NCBI GenBank assembly: GCA_023460255.1
Contig: JAEWQZ010000207.1
Coordinates: forward strand, 1-6,676
DNA from: Actinomycetes bacterium
GTDB taxonomy: Bacteria > Actinomycetota > Actinomycetes > Actinomycetales > Cellulomonadaceae
Length of the DNA stretch: 6,676 bases
Reading direction: 5' to 3'
Position numbers and translations under genes: made by a program. Positions 1 to 5,922 of this stretch are shown here, piece after piece. The notes beneath the pieces are model-generated. The model was not told where the DNA came from. It saw only the letters and a list, made by a program, of their open reading frames with translations, and did not search any database. The first letter of the stretch is position 1. Every line of letters begins with the position of its first letter.

Positions 1-48
1 TCGCCGCACAACGCTCCACACAAGGGTGGGGGCTGTGAGACTGGACGC

Positions 49-621
49 GTGCGAGTCCTCGGAGTCGACCCGGGCCTGACCAGGTGCGGGCTCGGCGTCG
101 TCGACTCGGCCCCGGGCCGCCGAGCCGTCCTCGTCGAGGTCGGCGTCGCGCGGACCCCCGCAGCACTGGCCCTCGAGCGCCGGCTCGCGGCGATCGCCGA
201 CGAGGTGGAGACGTGGCTGGACCGCCACCGGCCCGACGCCGTCGCCGTCGAGCAGGTCTTCGCGCAGGCGAACCTGCGCACCGTGATGGGGACCGCCCAG
301 GTGTCCGGCGTCGTCATGCTGGCGGCGGCGCGGCGGGGGATCCCCGTGGCGTTGCACACGCCCAGCGAGGTGAAGGCGGCGGTCACGGGCAACGGGCGCG
401 CGCCCAAGGCCCAGGTCCAGTCGATGGTGGCGCGCATCCTGTCGCTGCCCCAGCTCCCGACCCCCGCCGACGCCGCCGACGCGCTGGCCCTCGCCCTGTG
501 CCACCTGTGGCGCCCGCTCCCGGGGGCGACGATGGTCGACGCGACACCGCACACCGGCCGCACGCCGGCCCAGGCTGCATGGGCGGAGGCGGAGTCCGCG
601 GCGCGCCGCGCCCGACGCTGA
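49..621 (+). CDS. ruvC: Crossover junction endodeoxyribonuclease RuvC
   Basis: RuvC is the dimeric nuclease that cuts Holliday junctions symmetrically, together with the RuvAB branch-migration motor, at the end of homologous recombination and fork repair. The 190-residue product has the complete RNase H-like acidic active site at the family's spacing: D7 in GVDPGLTRCG (5-14), E68 in VAVEQVF (65-71), and D141/D144 in TPADAADALALALCH (138-152). A basic, alanine-rich tail of about 38 residues follows the catalytic core, a little longer than in E. coli RuvC. The GTG start is fixed by the conserved MRVLGVDPG N-terminus; no good Shine-Dalgarno is seen (GGTGGGGG at 25-32 is too far away, GAGA at 37-40 weak). 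The gene upstream, usually yebC in this order, lies outside the window; bases 1-48 look non-coding. Identification is very secure. Confidence 0.97.
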   Translation: MRVLGVDPGLTRCGLGVVDSAPGRRAVLVEVGVARTPAALALERRLAAIADEVETWLDRHRPDAVAVEQVFAQANLRTVMGTAQVSGVVMLAAARRGIPVALHTPSEVKAAVTGNGRAPKAQVQSMVARILSLPQLPTPADAADALALALCHLWRPLPGATMVDATPHTGRTPAQAAWAEAESAARRARR

Positions 622-654
622 GCGACCGGGCGCGTTCTCCGGGGTACCGTACGG

Positions 655-670
655 TCGTACACATGTTCGT
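655..670. promoter_or_regulatory. Putative LexA/SOS box upstream of ruvA
   Basis: The 16 bases TCGTACACATGTTCGT match the Gram-positive/actinobacterial LexA operator (TCGAAC-N4-GTTCGA; core CGAAC-N4-GTTCG). The right half GTTCG is perfect and the left half CGTAC differs from CGAAC at one base; the inner CA..TG also fits CGAACANNTGTTCG. It ends 15 bp before the ruvA GTG and just ahead of the ruvA Shine-Dalgarno, as expected for a repressor site over a promoter start. Candidate -10 hexamers TACCGT (645-650) and TACGGT (650-655) lie just upstream, with no convincing -35. The match is seen directly; LexA binding is inferred. Confidence 0.7.
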
Positions 671-672
671 CC

Positions 673-678
673 GGAGGG
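673..678 (+). promoter_or_regulatory. Shine-Dalgarno of ruvA
   Basis: GGAGGG ends 7 bases before the GTG at 686. This supports that start over other GTG codons and places the ribosome site directly after the putative LexA box. Confidence 0.75.
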
Positions 679-685
679 AGCGCGG

Positions 686-1297
686 GTGATCGCCTCGCTG
701 AGCGGCCGGGTGGCCGAGCTGCGGCTGGACGCCGTCGTCGTGGAGGTCGGCGGGGTGGGACTGCTCGCGCACGCGACGCCCGCGACGCTGGCCGGTCTGC
801 GGCCGGGTGGCGAGGCGCGGCTCGCGACGTCGCTGGTCGTCCGGGAGGACGCGCTGACGCTCTACGGCTTCGCCGACGCGGACGAGCGCGAGGTGTTCGA
901 AGCGGTGCAGACGGTGAGCGGGATCGGCCCGCGACTGGCCCTGGCCATGCTCGCCGTGCACTCCCCGGAGGCACTGCGCCGGGCCGTCGCGACGGAGGAC
1001 CTCGCGGCCCTCCAGCGTGTGCCGGGGATCGGCCGCAAGGGCGCGCAGCGGCTCGTCCTGGAGCTGGGCGACCGGCTCGGCCCGCCGGCCACGGCGGACG
1101 GGCAGCCCCCGTCGGCGTCCGCCGCGGACCAGCGCGCGACGGTCGTCGAGGCACTCGTCGGCCTGGGCTGGGCGGCACGGGCAGCGGAGGACGCCGTGCG
1201 CGCCGTCGTGCCGGAGGACGCAGGACCCGTCCCGTCGGAGGACGTCCCGGTGGTGCTGCGCAGCGCGCTGCGCGTGCTCGGAGGTGGGCGTGGCTGA
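686..1297 (+). CDS. ruvA: Holliday junction branch migration protein RuvA
   Basis: RuvA binds the four-way junction as a tetramer, holds it open in square-planar form and docks the RuvB motor. The 203-residue protein has the three family domains: an N-terminal OB-fold (about 1-62, starting MIASLSGRV and ending LTLYGF), a tandem helix-hairpin-helix domain with SGIGPRLALAML (78-89) and VPGIGRKGAQRLVLEL (112-127), then a variable linker (about 131-147, rich in Pro/Ala/Ser) and the C-terminal RuvB-binding three-helix domain (about 148-203). Length is normal for the family. The GTG start has a good Shine-Dalgarno. It lies 64 bp after ruvC, with a LexA-like box in that gap, and its last 8 bases overlap ruvB, so ruvA and ruvB are probably co-transcribed and translationally coupled. 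Confidence 0.97.
   Translation: MIASLSGRVAELRLDAVVVEVGGVGLLAHATPATLAGLRPGGEARLATSLVVREDALTLYGFADADEREVFEAVQTVSGIGPRLALAMLAVHSPEALRRAVATEDLAALQRVPGIGRKGAQRLVLELGDRLGPPATADGQPPSASAADQRATVVEALVGLGWAARAAEDAVRAVVPEDAGPVPSEDVPVVLRSALRVLGGGRG
1280..1285 (+). promoter_or_regulatory. Shine-Dalgarno of ruvB inside ruvA
   Basis: GGAGGT lies within the last ruvA codons, 4 bases before the GTG at 1290. It decides the ruvB start: an in-frame GTG at 1284 lies within the site itself, and starts further upstream would lie deep in ruvA. Confidence 0.65.
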
Positions 1298-2312
1298 GGA
1301 CCGCCTGGTCGCGGCGGAGGCCGAGGCCGCCGAGCGGGCCGCCGAGGCCGCCCTCCGCCCGCGCCGGCTCGCCGAGTTCGTCGGCCAGGGTGTGGTGCGT
1401 GAGCAGCTCGAGCTCGTGCTGCACGCGGCGCTGGGCAGGGGCGGGGTACCGGACCACGTGCTCCTGTCGGGGCCACCCGGTCTCGGCAAGACGACCCTGG
1501 CGATGATCATCGCCGCGGAGCTCGGCACGTCGGTGCGCGTGACCTCGGGCCCGGCGATCCAGCACGCCGGCGACCTCGCGGCGGTCCTCTCGTCCCTCGA
1601 CGAGGGCGAGGTGCTGTTCGTCGACGAGATCCACCGCCTCGCGCGCCCCGCGGAGGAGCTGCTCTACGTGGCGATGGAGGACTTCCGCGTCGACGTCGTG
1701 GTGGGCAAGGGCGCCGGCGCGAACGCGATCGGTCTCGCGCTGCCGCCGTTCACGGTGGTGGGCGCGACGACCCGCGCCGGGCTGCTGCCGGCGCCGTTGC
1801 GGGACAGGTTCGGCTTCACCGGGCACCTCGACTTCTACTCCGACGCCGAGCTCGAGCAGGTCCTGCACCGGTCGGCGGGCCTTCTGGGGATCGACGTCGC
1901 CGACGACGCGGCAGCGGAGATCGCCCGGCGCTCGCGCGGCACCCCCCGCATCGCGAACAGGTTGCTGCGCCGGGTCCGCGACTGGGCCCAGGTACGCGGA
2001 GACGGTCGGTGCGATCTCGTGGCGGCCCGGGCAGCCCTCGACGTGTACGAGGTCGACGGCCTCGGGCTCGACCGCCTGGACCGGGCGGTGCTGCGGGCGT
2101 TGTGTGCCCGCTTCGGCGGCGGTCCGGTGGGGCTGACGACGCTCGCGGTCGCCGTCGGCGAGGAGCCGGAGACCGTCGAGACGGTGGCCGAGCCGTTCCT
2201 CGTCAGGGAAGGCCTCCTCGGGCGGACGCCGCGCGGCCGGGTCGCGACGGACCGCGCGTGGGCGCACCTCGGCCTGACGCCGCCGGACGCCGCGCCGACG
2301 CTCTTCGGCTGA
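1290..2312 (+). CDS. ruvB: Holliday junction branch migration ATPase RuvB
   Basis: RuvB is the AAA+ hexameric ring motor that pumps DNA through the RuvA-bound junction using ATP. The 340-residue product, usual for the family, has the RuvB signature RPRRLAEFVGQ (23-33), Walker A GPPGLGKTT (61-69), Walker B LFVDEIH (109-115, with D112 and E113), sensor-1 GATTRAG (158-164), the PLRDRFG box (169-175) that holds the arginine finger region, the sensor-2 stretch GTPRIANRLLRRVRD, and a C-terminal winged helix with FGGGPVGLTTLA and RTPRGRVAT. All catalytic motifs are intact. The first 22 residues are an Ala/Glu-rich helix-like extension. The reading frame stays open upstream to 1017, but that part is inside ruvA in another frame; the Shine-Dalgarno and family length favour GTG 1290, giving an 8-bp overlap with ruvA. 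Confidence 0.97.
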   Translation: MAEDRLVAAEAEAAERAAEAALRPRRLAEFVGQGVVREQLELVLHAALGRGGVPDHVLLSGPPGLGKTTLAMIIAAELGTSVRVTSGPAIQHAGDLAAVLSSLDEGEVLFVDEIHRLARPAEELLYVAMEDFRVDVVVGKGAGANAIGLALPPFTVVGATTRAGLLPAPLRDRFGFTGHLDFYSDAELEQVLHRSAGLLGIDVADDAAAEIARRSRGTPRIANRLLRRVRDWAQVRGDGRCDLVAARAALDVYEVDGLGLDRLDRAVLRALCARFGGGPVGLTTLAVAVGEEPETVETVAEPFLVREGLLGRTPRGRVATDRAWAHLGLTPPDAAPTLFG

Positions 2313-2347
2313 CCGGCAACCGGGGCCTCGGAGTCGTTAGGTCGGAC

Positions 2348-2372
2348 CGGGGCAGTCGCCTAGACTGCCCCG
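2348..2372. repeat. Perfect inverted repeat between ruvB and yajC
   Basis: Two perfectly complementary 10-base arms, CGGGGCAGTC (2348-2357) and GACTGCCCCG (2363-2372), flank the 5-base spacer GCCTA. As RNA in a ruvB read-through transcript it would form a very stable hairpin and could act as a terminator without a U-tract, as is common in high-GC actinobacteria. As DNA it is an operator-like palindrome covering the -10 hexamer TAGACT. The symmetry is seen; which role it plays is not decided by sequence. Confidence 0.7.
2361..2366 (+). promoter_or_regulatory. Candidate -10 element for the yajC-secDF-apt operon
   Basis: TAGACT fits the actinobacterial housekeeping sigma -10 pattern (TANNNT). 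A weak -35-like TTAGGT lies at 2337-2342 with an 18-bp spacer. Transcription would start near 2373, about 32 bases before the yajC ATG. The hexamer overlaps the spacer and right arm of the inverted repeat. Confidence 0.45.
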
Positions 2373-2404
2373 CGGCGCCTACCGCGAAGGACGTGAACAA
2401 CCCC

Positions 2405-2932
2405 ATGGGTGGACTCGAGCTCCTCATCCTGCCTCTGCTGCTCGTCGGCCTGCTCTGGATGATGGGAGCGCCCCAGCGACGGCTGCGCAAGGAGCAGGCG
2501 GCGATGCTTGCCCAGCTGGGTCCGGGTGCCGAGGTCATGACGCACGGCGGGCTGTACGGCACCGTCGTCGAGGTGGACGACGACGTGGTCGTGCTCGAGA
2601 CCTCTCCGGGCGTGACGATGCGGTGGGCGACGCGCGCGATCGCGAAGACCGTCGTGCCCGAGGTGGCCGACGACGAGGAGTACGCCGACGACGAGTACGA
2701 CGAGGCCGAGTCCGACGAGGAGTACGTCGAGGACGACGAGGCCGAGTCCGACGAGGAGTACGTCGACGACGAGTCCGAGACGGACGAGGAGTACGTCGAC
2801 GAGGAGGCCGAGACCGACGAGGACTACGTCGACGACGACGAGGCGACCGACGACGAGTGGGCCGACGTAGAGGTCCCCGACGACGCCTCGAGCCTCACCC
2901 CACCCGAGGACGACGAGAAGACCGGGCGCTGA
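2405..2932 (+). CDS. yajC: Preprotein translocase subunit YajC with long acidic repeat tail
   Basis: YajC is the small membrane partner of SecDF in the Sec holo-translocase. The 175-residue product begins with one hydrophobic helix (about 4-20, LELLILPLLLVGLLWMM), followed by a basic stretch (PQRRLRKEQ) and the family core: LGPGAEVMTHGGLYGTVVEV (38-57) and the segment to about 86 (with TMRWATRAIAKTVV). Residues 88-175 are an unusual tail, about 57% Asp/Glu (50 of 88), built of near-repeats of the type E(S/T)DE(E/D)YVDDEA. E. coli YajC is about 110 residues, so the tail accounts for the excess length. The ATG at 2405 fits the family N-terminus; its Shine-Dalgarno GAAGGA (2386-2391) is rather far (13 bases), and an in-frame GTG at 2393 would be only one base from it. 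It is the first gene of the yajC-secD-secF-apt group, 33 bp before secD. Confidence 0.93.
   Translation: MGGLELLILPLLLVGLLWMMGAPQRRLRKEQAAMLAQLGPGAEVMTHGGLYGTVVEVDDDVVVLETSPGVTMRWATRAIAKTVVPEVADDEEYADDEYDEAESDEEYVEDDEAESDEEYVDDESETDEEYVDEEAETDEDYVDDDEATDDEWADVEVPDDASSLTPPEDDEKTGR
2666..2845 (+). repeat. In-frame acidic tandem repeat in the yajC 3' end
   Basis: Four clear consecutive units, 2708-2743 (36 bp), 2744-2776 (33 bp), 2777-2809 (33 bp) and 2810-2845 (36 bp), encode ESDEEYVEDDEA, ESDEEYVDDES, ETDEEYVDEEA and ETDEDYVDDDEA. A longer, degenerate unit precedes them (2666-2707) and a decayed one follows (TDDEWADVEV). Units differ by whole codons and by synonymous or conservative changes, so the frame is kept. 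Each unit carries one EEYV/EDYV tyrosine. Confidence 0.9.
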
Positions 2933-2965
2933 CGCCCGACCGTCCCACCAGAGAGAAGACAGACG

Positions 2966-4813
2966 TTGGCAACGACGACCCGCCGTGAGCGACCGGTGCG
3001 CCCGCTCGTCACCCTGGCGATCCTCATCCTCGGCCTCGGCGGTGCACTGGTCGCGGGCGAGCGCTGGTCCGACGCGACAGCGACCCCGCAGCTCGCCCTC
3101 GACCTCGAGGGCGGGACGGAGGTCATCCTCGAGCCCGTCGCGGTGGACGGTGCGGACGTCACGGGTGACGCGATCAACCAGGCCATCGACGTCATCCGCC
3201 AGCGGATCGACTCCTCGGGCGTCGCCGAGGCCGAGATCTCCAGCCAGGGCGGCAGCAACATCGTGGTGGCTCTGCCGGGCAAGCCCAGCGACGAGACGCT
3301 CGCGCTGGTGCGGGAGTCCGCGCAGATGTCCTTCCGGCCGGTGCTGGCCGTCACGGCCCCGGCACCGATCGAGCCCACGGACGCCGAGCAGCCGACTCCC
3401 GACGACGGAGCGTCCGTCGAGGAGCCGACCGACGGCGAGGAGCCGGCCGACGGCGAGGAGGCGGCCGACGGCGAGGAGCCGGCCGACGGCGAGGCGGAAC
3501 AGGTCTCCAAGGCGGCCGCCGACGATCCCACTGACGAGCCGACGGAGCCCGCGACGCCGACGGATCCGAGCGACCTCGCGTGGCTGACCGACGAGGTCAT
3601 CGCCGAGCTCGAGGCGCTCGACTGCACCGACCCGGCCAACCTCGTGGGCGGGGCCGACCGCGTCGGTTCCCCCGACGCGCCGATCGTCACCTGCGACGTC
3701 TCCGGCGGCGCAAAGTACGCGCTCGGTCCCGTCGAGGTCGAGGGCGACATGATCGACGGCGCGAGCTCCCAGCTCAACGTGACGTCGCAGGGCGCCATCA
3801 CCAACGAGCCGATCGTCACGCTCGAGCTCGACGGCCGGGGTGCTGACGCGTTCGCGCAGGCCACCGAGCGGCTGATGAGCCTGGCGGCCCCGCGCAACCA
3901 GTTCGCGATCGTCCTCGACGGGCTGGTCATCTCGGCGCCGTCGGTCGACGAGGTGATCCCGAACGGCCAGGCGATCATCCGCGGCGGGTTCACGCAGGAG
4001 GAGGCCAACACCTTGGCGCGCCAGCTGCGCTTCGGCTCGCTGCCCCTCACGTTCGAGGTCCGCAGCGAGGAGCAGATCTCCGCGACGCTGGGCGCCGAGC
4101 AGCTCGAGCGTGGTCTCCTCGCCGGCCTCATCGGCCTGGTCCTGGTGGGGGTCTACTCCCTCGCGCAGTACCGGGCTCTCGGGCTCGTGACCATCGCGTC
4201 GCTCGTCGTGGCCGGGGTGCTGGCCTACCTGACGATCACTGTGCTGTCCTGGGTCCAGGGCTACCGGCTGAGCCTGCCGGGCGTCGCGGGCCTGATCGTC
4301 GCGATCGGCATCACCGCCGACTCGTTCATCGTGTACTTCGAACGCATCAAGGACGAGCTGCGCGAGGGGCGCACCCTCTCCGCCGCGGTCGCCACCGGCT
4401 GGGCCCGGGCGCGCCGGACCATCCTCGCCTCCGACGCGGTCAGCCTCCTCGCCGCCATCGTGCTGTACTTCCTGGCCGTCGGCGGGGTGCGCGGCTTCGC
4501 CTTCACCCTCGGTCTGACCACCGTCATCGACCTGGTCGTGGTGTTCCTCTTCACGCACCCGCTGATGCTGCTGCTGTCACGGCGCAGGTTCTTCGCCGAC
4601 GGGCACCGGTTCTCCGGGCTGGACCCGTCGCTCCTGGGTGCGCAGAAGCGCTACCTCGGCCGTGGCCGGGTGGCCACCCCCGTCGTGCCCGCGGCGCTCG
4701 AGCCGGTGGCGGCCGGCGCGGGAACGGGTGGGGAGCGCCTGACGATCGCCGAGCGCAAGGCCGCGCGTGCGCGGTCCGGTGAGCAGGCCCAGGTCGAGGG
4801 GAAGGACGCCTGA
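2966..4813 (+). CDS. secD: Protein translocase subunit SecD
   Basis: SecD forms, with SecF, an RND-family membrane complex that uses the proton motive force to finish export of Sec substrates on the outer face. The 615-residue protein shows TM1 (about 14-30), a large extracytoplasmic P1 domain (about 32-380; LALDLEGGTEVIL at 43-55, PRNQFAIVLDGLVISAPSV near its end), then TM2 (383-402), TM3 (404-427), TM4 (439-458), TM5 (485-505) and TM6 (510-537). TM4 carries GITADSFIVYFERIKDELREG, where D452 matches the conserved proton-pathway aspartate. Residues about 135-200 are an acidic Pro/Ala-rich insertion, a trait of actinobacterial SecD. The only two cysteines, C220 and C243, are in P1. A 75-residue cytosolic tail follows TM6. 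Translation appears to start at TTG 2966 (purine-rich GAGAGAAG upstream at 2951-2958); GTG 2996 is an alternative with no good ribosome site. The stop overlaps the secF start by one base. Confidence 0.95.
   Translation: MATTTRRERPVRPLVTLAILILGLGGALVAGERWSDATATPQLALDLEGGTEVILEPVAVDGADVTGDAINQAIDVIRQRIDSSGVAEAEISSQGGSNIVVALPGKPSDETLALVRESAQMSFRPVLAVTAPAPIEPTDAEQPTPDDGASVEEPTDGEEPADGEEAADGEEPADGEAEQVSKAAADDPTDEPTEPATPTDPSDLAWLTDEVIAELEALDCTDPANLVGGADRVGSPDAPIVTCDVSGGAKYALGPVEVEGDMIDGASSQLNVTSQGAITNEPIVTLELDGRGADAFAQATERLMSLAAPRNQFAIVLDGLVISAPSVDEVIPNGQAIIRGGFTQEEANTLARQLRFGSLPLTFEVRSEEQISATLGAEQLERGLLAGLIGLVLVGVYSLAQYRALGLVTIASLVVAGVLAYLTITVLSWVQGYRLSLPGVAGLIVAIGITADSFIVYFERIKDELREGRTLSAAVATGWARARRTILASDAVSLLAAIVLYFLAVGGVRGFAFTLGLTTVIDLVVVFLFTHPLMLLLSRRRFFADGHRFSGLDPSLLGAQKRYLGRGRVATPVVPAALEPVAAGAGTGGERLTIAERKAARARSGEQAQVEGKDA
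3419..3490 (+). repeat. 18-bp acidic tandem repeat within secD
   Basis: Four perfect-length 18-bp units (3419-3436, 3437-3454, 3455-3472, 3473-3490) encode EEPTDG, EEPADG, EEAADG and EEPADG (residues 152-175). Units 2 and 4 are identical at the DNA level; units 1 and 3 each differ by a single base. It lies in the low-complexity insertion of the SecD P1 domain, predicted outside the membrane. Confidence 0.9.
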
Positions 4814-5922
4814 TGCCCGGCACGATGGCCCGGTGGGGCAACGACCTCTACACCGGACGACGGTCCTACGACATCGTGGGGACCTGGCGCCGCTGGTTCT
4901 CCGTGGCGATCGTCGTCGTGCTGGCGGCGGTGACGCTGCTGGCGACAGTCGGCCTCAACCTCGGCATCGCGTTCCGGGGCGGCTCGGAGTTCACCGTGCC
5001 GGGGGTCGCCGCCGCCACCGAGCAGCCCGCGATCGACGCCGTCGCGCAGATCGAGGGCGCCGAACCGCCCCGTGTCTCGATCGTGGGCTCCGACGCCGTC
5101 CGGGTGCAGACCTCCCAGCTCGACGACGCGCAGACGGCGCAGCTCGCCGGGCTGCTCGCGGACGCCTACGACGTCGACGAGGCGGAGGTCGGCTCGTCCT
5201 TCATCGGCGCCACGTGGGGCGCCGACGTGACGAGCAAGGCCCTGCGCGGCCTCGTGATCTTCCTCGTCCTGGTCGCCCTCGTCCTGACCGTCTACTTCCG
5301 TGACTGGCGGATGGCGGTCTCGGGCATCGTGGCCCTGCTGCACGACGTGGCGATCACCGTGGGCGTCTACGCCGCGATCGGCTGGGAGGTCACGCCCGCG
5401 ACGGTCATCGGCTTCCTGACCATCCTCGGGTACTCGCTGTACGACACGGTCGTCGTGTTCGACAAGGTCCGCGAGAACGTGACCGACGTCCTCAAGCAGA
5501 AGCGCTACACGTACGCCGAGATGGCCAACCTCGGTGTCAACCAGACGCTCGTGCGGTCCCTCAACACCTCGGTGGTCGCGGTCCTGCCCGTGGCGTCGAT
5601 CCTCTTCATCGGGGCGTTCCTGCTCGGGGCGGGCACGCTGCGCGACATCGCGCTGGCGCTGTTCGTCGGCATCATCGTCGGGACCTTCTCGTCGGTCTTC
5701 CTGGCGACCCCGATGCTCGTGAAGCTGGTCGAGCGCGAGCCCGCCTACCGCGAGCACACCGCGCGGGTCCTGGCGGCACGTGCGGCCGCGCCGAAGGCCA
5801 CCGAGGGCGCCGAGGAGCCGGTCCGCGTCCACGTCGGCACCCTCGTCCCCGGTGAGCACCTGGGCAACCGGGCGCAGCCGCGGCGCCGCAGCGGCAGCCG
5901 ACCCGCAGGACGGCGGTCATGA
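4813..5922 (+). CDS. secF: Protein translocase subunit SecF
   Basis: SecF is the partner of SecD in the proton-driven SecDF complex. The 369-residue protein has a cytosolic N-terminus, TM1 (about 28-48), the family box GIAFRGGSEF (51-60), a small extracytoplasmic P4 domain (about 61-140), TM2 (143-162), TM3 (168-188, with ALLHDVAIT), TM4 (195-216), TM5 (252-271) and TM6 (276-303). TM4 ends in the SecF hallmark GYSLYDTVVVFDKVREN (206-222), and NQTLVRSLNTS (243-253) carries the conserved arginine R248. The C-terminal about 60 residues are cytosolic, low-complexity and end strongly basic (RAQPRRRSGSR). ATG 4813 shares one base with the secD stop (TGATG) and has AAGGA at 4802-4806; an ATG at 4825 lacks a ribosome site. 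The stop overlaps apt by four bases. Length is normal for the actinobacterial family. Confidence 0.96.
   Translation: MPGTMARWGNDLYTGRRSYDIVGTWRRWFSVAIVVVLAAVTLLATVGLNLGIAFRGGSEFTVPGVAAATEQPAIDAVAQIEGAEPPRVSIVGSDAVRVQTSQLDDAQTAQLAGLLADAYDVDEAEVGSSFIGATWGADVTSKALRGLVIFLVLVALVLTVYFRDWRMAVSGIVALLHDVAITVGVYAAIGWEVTPATVIGFLTILGYSLYDTVVVFDKVRENVTDVLKQKRYTYAEMANLGVNQTLVRSLNTSVVAVLPVASILFIGAFLLGAGTLRDIALALFVGIIVGTFSSVFLATPMLVKLVEREPAYREHTARVLAARAAAPKATEGAEEPVRVHVGTLVPGEHLGNRAQPRRRSGSRPAGRRS

Noticed and set aside
1..48. Possible 3' end of an upstream gene such as yebC
   Set aside because: One frame ends at a TGA (36-38), but the preceding codons do not resemble a YebC C-terminus and the stretch is too short to support a call.
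646..655. ACCGTACGGT palindrome considered as a second regulator operator
   Set aside because: A 10-bp palindrome is common in high-GC DNA and matches no regulator site that I recognise; kept only as context for the LexA box.
1017..1289. N-terminal extension of RuvB by 91 codons
   Set aside because: This part is the ruvA coding region read in another frame; the extra residues are Arg/Ser-rich and RuvB family length fits the GTG at 1290, which has its own Shine-Dalgarno.
383..1528. Long minus-strand open frame opposite ruvC, ruvA and ruvB
   Set aside because: The product is Arg/Pro/Ser-rich noise typical of antisense frames at high GC; the sense strand is fully explained by the ruv genes.
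2009..2404. N-terminal extension of YajC, including an in-frame GTG at 2393
   Set aside because: The far upstream part is ruvB in another frame. The GTG at 2393 is only one base from the Shine-Dalgarno and would add MNNP before a typical YajC N-terminus, so ATG 2405 is preferred.
3419..3490. Short regular repeats considered as a CRISPR array
   Set aside because: The units are contiguous 18-mers with no spacers, in frame with secD; they are a protein-coding tandem repeat.
2360..4558. A 732-codon open frame on the minus strand across yajC and secD
   Set aside because: It mirrors the codon periodicity of the sense genes in high-GC DNA; its product is low-complexity (Arg/Gly/Asp/Val runs, including mirrored repeats) with no recognisable domain, and it lies opposite two clearly real genes.
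4651..5859. A 402-codon minus-strand open frame opposite secF
   Set aside because: It is an antisense shadow of SecF codons, rich in Asp/Arg/Gly/His, with no motifs and no ribosome site considered convincing.
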